NCBI GenBank assembly: GCA_949152475.1
Contig: OX424570.1
Span: forward strand, 5,444,181 to 5,508,180
Length of the DNA stretch: 64,000 nt
Direction of reading: 5' to 3'
Source of the DNA: Terebella lapidaria
Taxonomy: Eukaryota > Annelida > Polychaeta > Terebellida > Terebellidae
The notes below the pieces were generated by a model. It had not been told where the DNA came from. It saw only the letters and a list, made by a program, of their open reading frames with translations, and did not search any database. Below are positions 43,011-56,545 of this stretch, piece after piece; the first letter of the stretch is position 1; every line of letters begins with the position of its first letter. The translations under genes were made by a program, and so were the position numbers.

Positions 43011-44565
43011 TTAGGTTACCGGACCTATGGTCCGATAACCTATTGGCATGGCGTTGCGTCCGTCGTCCGTCGTCGTCCGTCGTCGTCGTCGTCCACATTT
43101 TTATCTTTTTTGTTTACGGGCGAATTCTTCTGAAATTTTGCACAAAAATACTTAAAAATAATTCAAGAAGGAGGTATTTTTTAGTTTTTTGATTTTCGCA
43201 TTTTTTTCAAAATGGTGACCGTTTTCGACGAAAAATGCCTGATTTTGGACTTTGGTGGCCATTTTCTCAAAATCTGTTCAGTAACTTTTTTTCTTTTTGA
43301 TACATAACACTCCTGATATGTACTCCTATGATGTCTATAAATTTCGTTGCGCTTGAATCGCTCGAAGTGGACCATTTTGGCCCAAACTCGGTCCAAATGG
43401 GACTTTGCCATGTTAAATTCTCCTATGCTTTATAATGGGACACATTATGCCTAATATCTCACTTAATATTGAGATTAGAGACTAGGAATCAATTGTGGAC
43501 ATATAGGAAATGATATATGCTGAATATTCTCGTGACCTTGAATTTGACCTCTGACCTCAATTTCAAGGTCAGAGCACAAAATGGCTGATATCTCGCTTAT
43601 TATCGACTCTACAGCTTAGGAATCAATTGTGGACATATAAGAAATGATATATGCTGAATATTCTGATGACCTTGAATTTGACCTTTGACCCCATTTTCAA
43701 GGTCATAGGACAAAATGGCTAATATCTCGCTTGTTATCGACTTTACAGCTTAGGAATCAGTTATGAACATGTAGGAAATGATATATGCAGATTATTGTCA
43801 TGACCTTGAATTTGACCTTTGACCTCATTTTCAAGGTCACAGGACAAAATGGCTAATATCTCACTTATTATCGACTCTACAGCTTAGGAATCAATTGTGG
43901 ACATATAGGAAATGATATATGCTGAATATTCTGATGACCTTGAATTTGACCTTTGACGGCATTTTCAAGGTCATAGGACAAAATGACTAATATCTCGCTT
44001 GTTATCGACTTGACAGCTTAGGAATCAGTTATGAACATATAGGAAATGATATATGCAGATTATTGTCATGACCTTGAATTTGACCTTTGACCTCATTTTC
44101 AAGGTCAGAGGACAAAATGGCTAACATCTCACTTATTATCGATTTTACAGCTTAGGAATCAATTGTGGACATATAGGAAATGATATATGCTGAATATTCT
44201 CGGACCTTGAATTTGACCTCTGACCTCATTCTCAAGGTCCAAGGACAAACTGGCTCATATCTTGCTCCTCTATTGACTGTATGGCTTGGGAATCAATTGT
44301 GGACATGATATAGAAAATGATATACACTGAATATTTTGATGACCTTGAATTTGACCTTTGCCCCTTCATTTTCAAGGCCACAGCACAAAATTGCTAATAT
44401 CTCGCTGATTATTGAATTTACAGCTTAGCAATCAACTGTGGACATGATATATGTTTAATGTTATATATGCTGAATATTCTCTTGACCTTGAATTGAACCA
44501 GTGACCTGGCTAACATTTAAAATATTAAACATTGTCCGGTAACCTATCTTTGGCCCTTGGCCTAA
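43011..44565 (+). mobile_element. GTTACCGG-family element with 134-bp tandem core, complete copy
   Basis: Start TTAGGTTACCGGACC, TATGGTCCGATAACC, GCGTCCGTCGTCCGTCGTCG; then a ~270-bp conserved block (to ~43440); then about eight satellite units of ~134 bp; end GTCCGGTAACCTATCTTTGG CCCTTGGCCTAA. AGGTTACCGGAC/GTCCGGTAACCT form short inverted ends. The layout (GTCC microsatellite, ~130-160-bp tandem core, terminal hairpin) resembles the pearl-type and Helentron-type non-autonomous elements described from bivalves; that link is by resemblance only. Confidence 0.8.
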
Positions 44566-44648
44566 TTTTTTCTCAGTCCAGTATGACCATTTGAAATGAT
44601 AAGAACAAATTGGGGGTTGCCACAAAGCCTATAGGCTTTTATGTCTAG

Positions 44649-44811
44649 TTAGGTTACCGGACCTATGGTCCGTAACCTATTGGCATGGCGATGCGTCCGG
44701 CGTCGTCGTCCGTCGTCGTCCGTCAACAATTTTATCTTTAAAGTTTACGATCGAATTTTTCTGAAATTTTGCACAAAAATGCCTAAAAATATTTCGAGAG
44801 GGAGGTATTTT
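44649..44811 (+). mobile_element. GTTACCGG-family element, 5' fragment split by insertion
   Basis: Begins TTAGGTTACCGGACC and stops within GAGAGGGAGGTATTTT. The missing continuation (TTAGTTTTTTGATTTTTGCA) resumes at 46594. Confidence 0.75.
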
Positions 44812-46593
44812 AGGAAGAGCAGAGCTCTTCCTCTATGATGTTGGTTTTTTTTTTTTTTTTGGAGAATTTTCCTTTGTTTACATTTCTGAAAGTCCGACTT
44901 GGAGCCAGAGCAGACCATTCAATTGTGGCTAATTAGGAGGGCCCGGGGCCAGTTGGAAAGAATATGACACCCGTGTACCCAAGTATGGTTACTGTAATAA
45001 GTTATAAGCAATAATAGCCACAGGAGACGTGTGTTCCGACCGTTTTTTTTTTGTGTGTGTGTCACCGTTTCATCACCCATCACCACTTCCGTTTTGATCT
45101 TCTCTGAAACAGGGCTTTCTTGTATCAAATGCACTCGAAATTTTGCATAAACATTCCACACTACATAGATAGTACATAAGCTATTGCAAAAATGGAAAAA
45201 CGCTTGATACGGCAACATAATAATTGAAAACTTGTGGCAAGTGCTGGTATGTCCAGTAGGCCAAATGCAAATGAGTGTGGCCCCCTCCTAGTGGTTCGCG
45301 AGGCAGCCAGCCACACTCGACCCGCTTCATCCCCATTCTGCACCACCTCACCCCCCCCCCCCCTCCCATCCGACTACGACCCAATCGTGATAAATGAAAG
45401 CTGGCCCGCACCCGGGTAAAAATCAGGTCTGCTGAATGGTCCGATGAGTTTTCTGACTTTTCTCGCATGAATATATCGCTAAACTATCTGCAAGATCGCA
45501 ATCGGCGATTACTGATGGATTTCAGAAATAAGATCCACCTCGAGAGATCATAATATGCCGATGACAACACGTTCACTTTCTTCATACCTCCCCCCTCCTC
45601 TTCCACCTAAACATCGCGGTGAGCGTGCCTCATAGCCTAATGAATAATTAATGAGATGACATCACGAGATACTGTTAATACAAAAATAAATCAATTGATC
45701 ATAGCTTATCAATCATCTTTTAAAATCAATGATTTGTTGGTTGAGTCATGTTTCAATTGCTCGATTATTTTGTGCATGATAGGTTACTAGTAATTGGAAT
45801 CGTACACAAATGATCAAAGCAAAACTCGCCAGTCGAGTTCGTAATGCAGCAATCTGAATCACATCATCACGTTTGACACAAAATGACAGTTCTCATCATA
45901 ATGGACGGCACATCTTTCCTGTAGGGGCCTACTGCATGCTTCAAGAGCGCCATCTGTTGAATGTCACGTATGATCAGATAGGCCTGTTGTTGCTACACCA
46001 CCATTATTGGTTGCATGGGAAATTTAATTAAGACATAAAACATTTATTATTGGACACAATAAGGTAAAGGTTCTGTCCACTACATATTTCATGACTGTAA
46101 CCGAATAGGTTAACATTAACTTTACTAGTTGTGTCTACTAGGGCCTATTGACCACAATAAAAAATAGTTAGGACATGAAACATTGACTATTAGGTTCAAG
46201 ATAAAGGTTCTGGTAAATATTAATTTGATGCTTGTAGTAGTTATGGTCATAATATGAAAATAAGTTAACATCGATTTTTGCTAGTTGAATCTATTAATAG
46301 TTGGGGGGGGGGGGGGGGTGATAGGGCTACGGGAGATACACTCCAGCAGTCGTCAGTCACTGGAGAACATCTAGTTTGGAAGATGGGACTAGATGGAATC
46401 AGTACCTTAATAATGGTATCAATCAATTTATATTAGGCCAAATCAACAATAAGCAAATGATTGGCCAGTACAATATCATGAGCTACAGTTACAATATGGC
46501 CACAACATATATGTACCGAATAGGATACGAATAGGTTTTGAACAAGTTCTGTGCAAACATTTTCAAAGCTCTTCCTATGAGGCCAGTGGCCCT
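44812..46593. mobile_element. 1.8-kb insertion with AGGAAGAGC hairpin ends
   Basis: Starts with the palindrome AGGAAGAGCAGAGCTCTTCC T and ends GCTCTTCCTATGAGGCCAGT GGCCCTTGT. It splits a GTTACCGG-family copy whose two halves read on exactly. It has a 16-base poly-G (46303-46318) and a CAGCAGTCGTCAGTCACTGG motif shared with 22488-22550. The short frames at 44919-45468 (minus) and 45234-45419 show no domain. Confidence 0.65.
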
Positions 46594-48910
46594 TGTTTAG
46601 TTTTTTGATTTTTGCATTTTTTTCAAAATGGCGGCCGTTTTCGACGAAAAATGCCTGATTTTGGACTTTGGCGGCCATTTTCTCAAAATCTGTTCAGTAA
46701 CTTTTTTTTTTATTGATGCATAACACTCCTCATATGTACCCCTGTGACATGTATAAATTTCGTTGCGCTTGAATCGCTCGAAGTGGACCATTTCCGGCTC
46801 GAACTCGGCCCAAATGGGACTTTCCCATGTTAAATTCTCCTATGCTTTATAATGGGACACATTAAAGCCTAATATCTCACTTAATATTGAGATTAGAGAC
46901 TAGGAATCAATTGTGGACATATAGGAAATGATATATGCTGAATATTGTCGTGACCTTGAATTTGACCTCTGACCTTGGTTTCAAGGTCAGAGCGGCCGTT
47001 TTCGTCGAAAAATGGCCAATTTTGGACTTCGATGGTCGTTTTCTCAAAATCTGTTCAGTAACTTTTTTTTCGTATTGATGAAAAACACTCCTCATATGTA
47101 CCCCTGTGACATGTATAAATTTCGTTGCGCTTGAATCGCTGGAAGTGGGCCATTTTGGGCCCAAACTCGGCCCAAATGTGACTTTCCCATGTTAAATTTT
47201 CCTATGCTTTATAATGGCACACATTAAGCCTAATATATCACTTAATATTGAAATTAGAGACTAGGAATGAATTGTGGACATATAGGAAATGATATATGCT
47301 GAATATTCTCGTGACCTTGATTTTGACTTTTGACCTCATTTTCAAGGTCACAGGACAAAATGGCTAATATCTCGCTTATCGACTTTACAGCTTAGGAATC
47401 AGTTGTGAACATATAGGAAATGATATATGCTGAATATTCTTGTGACCTTGAATTTGACCTTTGACCTGATTTTCAAGGTCACATGACAAAATGGCTAATA
47501 TCTCGCTTATTATCGACTTTACAGTTTAGGAATCAATTGTGAACATTTAGGAAATGATATATGCTGAATATTTTCGTGACCTTGAATTTGACCTTTGACC
47601 TCATTTCCAAGGTCGCAGGACAAAATGGCTAATATCTTGCTTATTATCGACTCTACAGCTTAGGAATCAATTGTGGACATATAAGAAATGATATATGCTG
47701 AATATTCTGATGACCTTGAATTTGACCTTTGACCCCATTTTCAAGGTCATAGGACAAAATGGCTAATATCTCGCTTGTTATCGAGGAAATGATATATGCT
47801 GAATATTCTCGTGGCTTTGAATTTGAGCTTTGACCTCATTTTCAAGGTCACAGGACAAAATGGCCAATATCTTGCTTATTAGCGACTTTACAGCTTAGGA
47901 GTCGATTGTGAACATATAGGAAATGATATATGCTGTAAATTCTCGTGACCTTGAATTTGACCTTTGACCTCATTTTCAAGGTCACAGGACAAAACGGCCA
48001 ATATCTTGTTTATTAGCGACTTTACAGCTTAGGAATCAATTGTGAACAAATAGGAAATGATATATGCTGAAAATTCTCATGACCTTGAATTTGACCTTTG
48101 ACCTCATTTTCAAGGTCACATGACAAAATGGCTAATATCTTGCTTATTATCGACTTTACAGCTTAGGAATCTATTGTGAACATATAGGAAATGATATATG
48201 CTGAATATTCTCATGACCTTGAATTTGACCTTTGACCTCATTTCCAAGGTCACAGGACAAATGTGCTAATATCTCGCTTATTATCGACTTTACAGCTTAG
48301 GAATCAATTGTGAACATATAGGAAATGATATATGTTGAATATTCTCATGACCTTGAATTTGACCTTTGAACTCATTTTCAAGGTCACAGGACAAAATGGC
48401 CAATATCTTGCTTATTTGCGCCTTTACAGCTTAGAAATCAATTGTGAACATATAGGAAATGATATATGCTGAATATTCTAGTGACCTTGAATTTGACTTT
48501 TGACCTCATTTTCAAGGTCAACAGGACAAAATGGCTAATATCTCGCTTATTATCGACTTTACAGCTTAGGAATCAATTGTGAACATATAGGAAATGATAT
48601 ATTCTGAATATTTTAATGATATTGAATTTGACCTTTGACCTAAATTTCAAGGTCAGTCATTTTATTTTCAAAGTCAGATTACAAAATGGCTTATATCTCG
48701 CTTATTATCAAATTTACAGCTTAGGGGTCCATAGTGAACATATAGGAAATGATGTATGCTGTATAGTTTGGTGATGTAGAATTTAACCTTTGATCCCATT
48801 TTCAAGGTTAGAGATATGGCGATTTCAGTGGTCACCTTGAATTTGACCTTCAACTTTCTCGGCTTAACTCTGTATATTTCTCCGGTAACCTTTCTAGCCC
48901 ATTGGGCTAA
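46594..48910 (+). mobile_element. GTTACCGG-family element, 3' part with 134-bp tandem core
   Basis: Conserved block twice (46597-46900 and a shortened second copy at ~46990-47260), then about twelve satellite units, ending TCCGGTAACCTTTCTAGCCC ATTGGGCTAA. The antisense frame starting MVHFERFK is open in the first block. Confidence 0.8.
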
Positions 48911-49075
48911 TTTTTTATATTGAGATTAGAATTTAGGAATCAATTGTGGATATATAGGGAATGATGTGTTGAATAATCTCATGACCTTGAATTTTTTTTA
49001 TATATAAACTTTATTTAAGGATCCCCAAACAAGCAAAAGCTTATATTAATGGGTCTCAACACAACGTAAAAAAAA

Positions 49076-50971
49076 TTAGCCCAACGGCTAAGAAAGGTTA
49101 CCAGACAATATTAGATATTAGCCTTTTGTCCCGTGACCTTGAAAAATAGGTTGTTGGTCAGTTCAAGGTCACGAGAATATCCAGCATATATCATTTGTAG
49201 TACAACCATGATTGATTCCTAAGCTGTAAAGTCGATGATAAGTGAGATATTAGCCATTTTGTGATCTGACCTTGAAAATGAGGTCAAAAATCAAGTTCAA
49301 GGTCACGAGAATATCCAGCATATATCATTTCCTCTATGTTCGCAGTTGAATCCAGAGCTGTAAAGTCCATAATAAGCGAGATATTAGCCATTTTGTACTC
49401 TGACCTTGAAAATGAGGTCAAAGGTCAAATTCAAGGTCATCAGAATATTTCCCGTATATCATTTTCTATATGTCCACAATTGGTTCCCAAGCTATAAAGT
49501 CGGTAAGAAGCGAGATATTAGCCATCTTGTCCTGTGCCTTGAAATTGAAGTCAATGGTCGAAATCAAGGTCACGACAATATTCAGCATATATCATTTTCT
49601 ATATATTCACAATTGATTCCTAAGCTGTAAAATCGATAATAAGTGAGATATAAGCCATTTTGTTCTGTGACCTAGAAAGTGAGGTCAAAGGTCAAATTCA
49701 AGGTCACGACAATAGTCTGCATATGTATCATTTCCTATATGTTTACAATTGATTCCTAAGCTGCGAAGTTGATAAGAAGCGAGATATTAGCAATTTTGCC
49801 CTGTGACCTTGAAAATGAGGTCAAAGGTCAAATTTAAAGTCATCAGAATATTCGGCGTATATCATTTATTAAATGTCCACAACTGATTCCTGAGCCTTTT
49901 TGTGCTCTGACCTTAAAACTGAGGTCAGAAGTCAAATTCAAGGTCACGAGAGTATTCAGCATATATCATTTCCTATATGTACACAATTGATCCCTGAGCT
50001 GTAAAATCCATAATAAGTGAGATATTAGGCATTTTGTATTGTGACCTCGAAAATGAGTTCAAAGGTGAAATTCAAGGTCATCAGAATATTCGGCATATAT
50101 CACTTCCTATATGTCCACAATTGATTCCTAAGCTGTAAAGTCGATAATAAGCAAGATATTAGACATTTTGTGCACTGATCTTGAACCGAGGTCAGAGGTC
50201 AAATTCAAGGTCACGAGAATATTCAGCATATATCATTTCCTATATGTACACAATTGATCCCTAAGCTGTAAAATCCATAATAAGTGAGATATTAGGCATT
50301 TAGTATTGTGACCTCGAAAATGAGGTCGAAGGTCAAATTCAAGGTCATCAGAATATTCGGCATATATCACTTCCTATATATCCACAATTGATTCCTAAGC
50401 TGTAAAGTCGACAATAAGCGAGATATTAGACATTTTGTGCTCTGACCTTGAAACCGAGGTCAGAGGTCAAATTCAAGGTCACGAGAATATTCAGAATATA
50501 TCATTTCCTATATGTCCACAATTGATTCCGTCTGTAATCTCAATATTAAGTGAGATATTAGGCTTAATGTGTCACATTATAAAGCATAGGAGAATTTAAC
50601 ACGGGAAAGTCCCATTTGGGCCGAGTTCGAGCCGGAAATGGTCCACTTCGAGCGATTCAAGGGCGACGAAATTTATACATGTCACAGTGGTACATATGAG
50701 GAGTGCTATGCCTCAATGAGAAAAAAAGTTACTGAACAGATTTCGAGAAAACGACCGTCAAAGTCCAAAATTGGCCATTTTTCAACGAAAACGGCCGCCA
50801 TTTTAGAAAAAAAATGCGAAAATAAAAAAATTAAAATATTCCTCCCTCTTGAAATATTTTTAGGCATTTTTGTGCAAAATTTCAGAAAAATCCGATCGTA
50901 AACTTTAAAGATAAAATTGTTTACGGACGGACAACGGACGCAACGCCATGGCAATAGGTTATCGGACCATA
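49076..50971 (-). mobile_element. GTTACCGG-family element, minus orientation, split near its end
   Basis: Starts TTAGCCCAACGGCTAAGAAA GGTTACC, carries about ten satellite units in inverse orientation, then the conserved block (50560-50905) and the GTCC-rich end. It breaks off after TTATCGGACCATA; its last 14 bases (GGTCGGTAACCTAA) lie at 56717-56730 beyond a 5.7-kb insertion. Confidence 0.8.
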
Positions 50972-51499
50972 TAGTGCTGCAAACCGGGGTCCAATTTTTT
51001 TAGGTACCTCAACCGGAAGAGTAACAGGACGAGTCATATACCAAAATGACCGGGGAAGCCTCTAGTTTCAGGAAATGTCTGAAATACTGTTCAACTCCAA
51101 TGGCAATCTGAGAAATTCGGGGTTTAGTAACATGTGTCTGTTTCACCGAATTCAAGCTTTTAGCTATGCGAATATCGAGATCATATTAGGCATTGCAGAC
51201 ATCTAGGAATAAATATATAACAAATTTTGACAAAAACGCCATTTTTTATGAAATGCTACAAGTCTGATAAAACAAATATATTTTGACATGAATAAGATTA
51301 ATTTTGAATGCGTCGTTGCCATGGCAACCAAGGTGACTATGGCAAGGACGAAACATTTAGTATAGGAAGAGACTGATGATAAATTCCATGAGCTAGGTAG
51401 ATTCCTGTGCACTTCCACAAGACGATATGAGGATTTGTTTTCGCTTTCTTTTTACAACCTTCCCCCCAAATTGGTGCCACCTTCATAAATTAAGATGAA

Positions 51500-52260
51500 A
51501 TAGCTGTGTGACATCATTTTCAAAATGGTCGCCACCAAACTCGTGAATCCACGTTTTGAGCTATAACTCAGATTCTATGGCAGATAGAGAAGATATTTCG
51601 GTGGCTACAGCCATGTTTTCGATGACAAGGAATCTAATGCTGACACTGCCGATTCTCTATGACTGTTTGTTCGCTTGGCTACTTCAGAATTCATATTGGT
51701 TGCCATCAAAACTTTTTTTAATGAAGTCGTTCTCGAAATGAGTGCCAAAATTTGTGAAATCCTGTTTTGAGCTATGAATCTGCTTCTACTGCAGACAGAG
51801 ACAAGATTTCCGTGTCTACACCCATAATTTAGATGTCAATGAATTCATTAATAGTATCGTTGGGGCACTCTGACTGTTGTTTGTCTCTCAATTAAAAATG
51901 GCTGTCATTGAAACCTGCAAAAATCACAATTTTTCTTCGGCGGAACATACTTGTGTGAAAATCATGGGGAATTGACACTATTTCAACCAATCACTCCAAT
52001 CAGCACTTCACTTGGCCCTCTCCAACAATAGAGGTGCACATGCCCCATCGCCAATTGTGGCAGTCCAACGTGTGTGACATCTTTTTCATCATGGCCGTCA
52101 AAATTCCTGAAATCTCGTTTTGGGCTATAATCTGGCTTCTATGGCAGATATGAAACAAATATTAGTGTCTACACCCATGTCTTTGGTGACGAATAATCTA
52201 CTGGTGATATTGTTGCGTTTCTCTGACTGTTGACCGACTTGAGGTTCTAAAGGTTGCAAT
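51500..52260. repeat. Three degenerate ~200-bp repeats inside the 5.74-kb element
   Basis: Copies near 51510, 51741 and 52091 share TTTTGAGCTATAA, CTTCTATGGCAGATA and GTGTCTACACCCAT, then CTCTGACTGTT. Divergence is high. The frame at 51556-51741 lies in the first copy and is not repeated intact in the others. Confidence 0.55.
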
Positions 52261-53740
52261 CAATAGCAGCTGAAAAGAAACAATCAGAGATTGCAGATCC
52301 TCACCTTTTCAGATTTAGTTATATAAGGGTTACCCTGATGACCCTTGCATTTTCGACCTAGGCGATATCGGGGATTTGGGTCGTACGACTATTTGTAATA
52401 CTTCAAATCGTGGGGAATTGGCAATAGAATAACACAAAAATCATTGTGCGGTTCATGCGATTTTTTTTCTTCTATTTTGACCATATTCTCGACCAGGAAA
52501 TGATTTCTTGACACTGTCCTCCAAAACTTCGAAAATCATCTGAGATTCATACAGCATACTATATGTTCAATATTCTATTGGATATCGTCAGGGTTTTGGA
52601 ATTACATGTACTACTACTTAAAATATAACGAATCAGTTATTCCAACTGGTGCAGTGGGCACTTTACATTTTCGACCTTGGGCGATAATGGATTTTCAATC
52701 TTACGATCATCGTTCAAATAGCATATATGATGGGGAATTGACCATAGGAAAAATACGGAATTAAAGGGAAAAATTATTAAGAGTTATTGCAATTTTTTGA
52801 TTTTGACCTTTTCTGTGATCTTGACCTTGTCGGTCAATATTGAGCTGTAAAAACTTATGAGCATTGTTTCTATTATCAAGGCATATCTCTTGAATGGAAA
52901 CGGTTTTAACTGATTGAAAACATGAATCATATCAGAACACTCAAAAGTCGTAAAATCGTGACCCCAAAATTGTCGACCTTGGACTATAATAGGGAATTAA
53001 TAATACACTACTAAGTTCTATTTACAAGAGTGACGTCTGGACAAGCCAATTTCTACAGTTCAGTCCAGACGTGACCTCGAGGTTTACCACTCAAGGTCTT
53101 CAGAGGTAAATTTCAACGACACCACATGATCAACCTTATACGACTTTCTGAATGCTCATAATAGAAAACTTAGCACTGTGTTGATGAATTCTGTCCCGAG
53201 AGACCAATGTGTGCACTTGAGTCCATTTTGGGCATTTTGAGCCTATGTTTCCAGCCGTCTGACCAATTCAAGGTTTACCATTTTATACACAATACACATG
53301 TACATTAAAATCATGACTGTACAGAATTAAATAGTTAACTTGTCAATTGCGAGAATATATATTTTTTTGAAGTTTGAAATATTGTCACATCAAAATGGCC
53401 ACCAAACTGGCCACCAAATGGCCAAAGAAACATTTCAATAGAAAATTAAATTTCATAAATTAGTCCTCTTACAAACTAAACAATAATATAGTTCCACTTG
53501 TGTTCGTTAGGGGTGAAGAGTTGTATTGAGCGGCATTGTAACAAAAGGACCATCGTATTAATCTGCATTGCGAAAGCTCACAAATAGTCGTTCATGAAAA
53601 AATACATGCCTTGTTTATCACGATAATCGCATAATTAATCAGGATAACAAACGGACTATCTGTAGATAGACAGACTATCTTTGTGTAGGGAGACAAACCC
53701 AAATATTTTAAATCAAGGGCGGATCCAAGAAATCTGATAG
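52261..53740. other. Interior of the 5.74-kb element, no gene seen
   Basis: AT-rich, with a small inverted pair around 53036-53092 (GACGTCTGGAC/GTCCAGACGTG). No coding region recognised. Confidence 0.45.
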
Positions 53741-54250
53741 AAGGGGGGGGGGGGGGGAGCGCAAAGACCCTAAAAGTGGTCTGGGGGTTGGTGGCGCCGT
53801 TACCCCTACAAGAAAATTTAGCAATTTGGTGTTCTCTGAAAACACTTTGGGTGCTTTCTGGAGACTTTTCTGGGAATATTGGAAGCTTATTTCGTTTGCT
53901 AAACAGAGGCGAATATATGCACACGATTCTCGGTTCCATGATGTGGGTGGCTTACTGCGCAGCAGACAAAATTCTGCATTTTGATGTTGTCTGAGAGTAC
54001 TTGGGATGCATTCTGGAGATTGTTGCATTTTGTTATTTTTTGGTATTTTGGTGTTATTCTGAGATAACTTGGGATCAATTTCTGGAGACTTTTGCATTTT
54101 TATGTTTTTGGTGTTTTCTGGATACTTCTGAGAATATTGGATGCCTATTTCTTGCGCTAAATAGGGAGGGTGTATAGAATTCTTGGTTCCATGGTGTGAG
54201 TAGCGTACCAACTTTACACGCCCGCCAGCAGAAATACATAAGAGATTTCA
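53741..54250. repeat. Degenerate ~258-bp repeat flanked by poly-G
   Basis: GAATATTGGAAGCTTATTTC at 53875 and GAATATTGGATGCCTATTTC at ~54132, each followed by an exon-like TCTCGGTTCCATGATGTGGG / TCTTGGTTCCATGGTGTGAG. The minus 167-codon frame (53708-54211) reads this repeat as Lys/Asn/Gln-rich text and is judged chance. Confidence 0.5.
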
Positions 54251-55498
54251 TCCGCCAGTGTGCGGTCATTCAGTTTCATAGCAGTATGTGCAGCCGCCAA
54301 AGCTAAATATCTGAGCCGATCCGTGATTGTGGTTAGGCAAAAGTTAAATTAAATTAAATAACAGCCATAGGACTGCACGTAAATCAACTTTTTATTTAGC
54401 CTTTTATTTAGCTCTTTACCTCAGATAATACTTCCATATTATCTAGATAACATAATATATTTTCCCCTCTTTCTCTCTCTTATTCTTTTCTCTCTCATTT
54501 TAGGGGGAAGGGGGGGGGGGGGGATGGCACAGCACGAGTGAGCCCCTCCCCCCCCCCCCACCGCCCTGGATCCACCACTGTAAATATATATTTATATTAA
54601 AGCGAATTTTTATATATCAAATATATAATAGCATGGTCAAATATGTATCAGAAGTACAGTAAATAAACCGGACCGCAAATACAAAAATAACGACTAAATC
54701 AAACGGGAAATATTATAAGGTTGACGACTGTCTATGAAATTGATTTTATACTTTGACAAAGTCGACAATCTTCAAGAGTTGGGCCTTAACAGGAGTATAG
54801 TTACCATGATATCAAAATTTATGACAGATTCATGGGTTATTTGCATTATATACTTGATTACAAGTATAAAACACGCGACTAATAATGTACTTACAATCAG
54901 AGTAATAAAAAATCTAATTAAATGAAACCCAATCGATGACGTCACGCATATCTAATAAATTGCCTCGAGAACTCCCACAGGAGCAAAACAAACATGGTCA
55001 TAACTTTGGAACAAATCAAGATATTTTGGTTCTGTAAGAAGCATCAGAGTCCTTGAAAACAGATCTTTCATACTGTCAAAAAAGTTTTTTTTGCTTCGCT
55101 TCCCTTTCAAACTGACTATCCATGACGACATACATTATGAGTAGATTGTTTTATATAGTTACTTTTAGAACTTTTTTCCGAATTTTCTGGACATAGTATT
55201 GCTGAATAATGCGAAATGAAGCCTGATGATAGAAAATATATCATACTCATATTCATACTACTCGTATACCATACTCATACTCATGTATCTGGTCACCATG
55301 GCAACCATACTCTACTTACGGCCCATAGCAAACTACAGTTGATTCGATGTTGGTTGCTATGGGTTTCAGTTTCATTTTTCCCCAACTCATTGGGCTCCTA
55401 GCAACGATGATTACTATGGGATATGTCTCATTCAAGAATATTTACCTTGGAAACCAATTTTAGTAATTGAACACTGGAAACACCCCATGCTAGCAATG
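54251..55498. other. Interior of the 5.74-kb element, no gene seen
   Basis: AT-rich sequence with TATATA stretches, G- and C-homopolymers at ~54506-54558. No coding region recognised. Confidence 0.45.
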
Positions 55499-55500
55499 TA

Positions 55501-55677
55501 CAGTGGTCCCTGTAAGATAAGACCCCTCCGAAACAAGACTTCCCTGTCTGTAAAGACTTTTTTGTATTCCCCGAAGATCAATTTAACATGTAAATGAACC
55601 TGTGAAATAAGACTTCCTGTAAGATAAGACCTCATTTTTTCTGCAAAAGGTGATGTCTTATCTTACAGGGACCACTG
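55501..55677. mobile_element. Tigger/pogo-like MITE, 177 bp, TA target duplication
   Basis: Perfect 23-bp inverted ends, beginning CAGTGGTCCCTGTAAGATAA, at 55501-55523 and 55655-55677, flanked by TA on both sides. Internal partial copies of the end (TGTAAGATAAGAC, TGTGAAATAAGAC) are present. CAGT ends with TA duplication are typical of Tc1/mariner (pogo/Tigger) MITEs. Confidence 0.88.
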
Positions 55678-56545
55678 TACATGCTAAAGTGCATGTTGGA
55701 ATTATATATGGTTGAAAATATGTTGAAAAATAACTTATTCTACCGTCGTTATGTCATGAGCACTCGTAATGTTAATTGAGTAGGATATTAGAACTGTAAA
55801 ATATAATTGTTATGTTATTATTATATGCTGTAAAAACTATCCATTACATTTACCCCTCTATTTGTCAAAAATAGGTTTTTTCAGCTGGACTTTGAACCTA
55901 AACGGACATGTTGCTTATTCACAATTGCACTGAAAAGGATGATACATATTCACTGATGACATCGAAAATGTCCATTGTGGTTGCTATGGGAACAACAATA
56001 TATTACAATTAATGCTAAATTATCGTGTATATGCCAATCAATTATTAATTATGAGGATATTTGCAGCTTTCTTGTGAGGTAGACGGACTACAAGACTGGT
56101 TCCATGTGCGGATGATAATTGAACAAAGTTAAGACATTTGTCATACAACAGTTGGCTACCAAGGTAACATGTAATAGATTCAATTTTTATTGTGATAAGT
56201 ATCATTCAATGTAATCATATTATCTTTCAACTTGAATATCAACTTGAATTGATTTATGAAAGCCATTGATGAGGACAATTCCATACACATTTTGTGGTGG
56301 GAATTCTGCAGAAGTTCATGTGGGTTCCATTTGCTAATCGTTACCATGGTAACTGCATACACGATATCACCCACCGTAAGAGCATAATTGCAAATGCATG
56401 TAATGTTGTTCAGCTTCATTTTATATAAGTTCATGTAGCACAAGGGGAAATATTTGGAATATTCCAAACCGGAATCGCACATTTTGTGTATACGCGTTCT
56501 AAAAAAGACACCAAAAAACTCAAATTCGATGAAACATACACATGT
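55678..56545. other. Interior of the 5.74-kb element, no gene seen
   Basis: Unique AT-rich sequence. The minus 100-codon frame 56180-56482 has no recognisable domain. Confidence 0.45.

Noticed and set aside
45279..45961. CTCF-like motifs (CCACTAGGAGGGGG on the minus strand; GCGCCATCTGTTG)
   Set aside because: Partial matches only, inside a transposon insertion; too weak to annotate.
53708..54211. 167-codon minus-strand frame with Lys/Asn/Gln-rich repeats
   Set aside because: It follows a degenerate ~258-bp repeat and has no recognisable domain or splice context.
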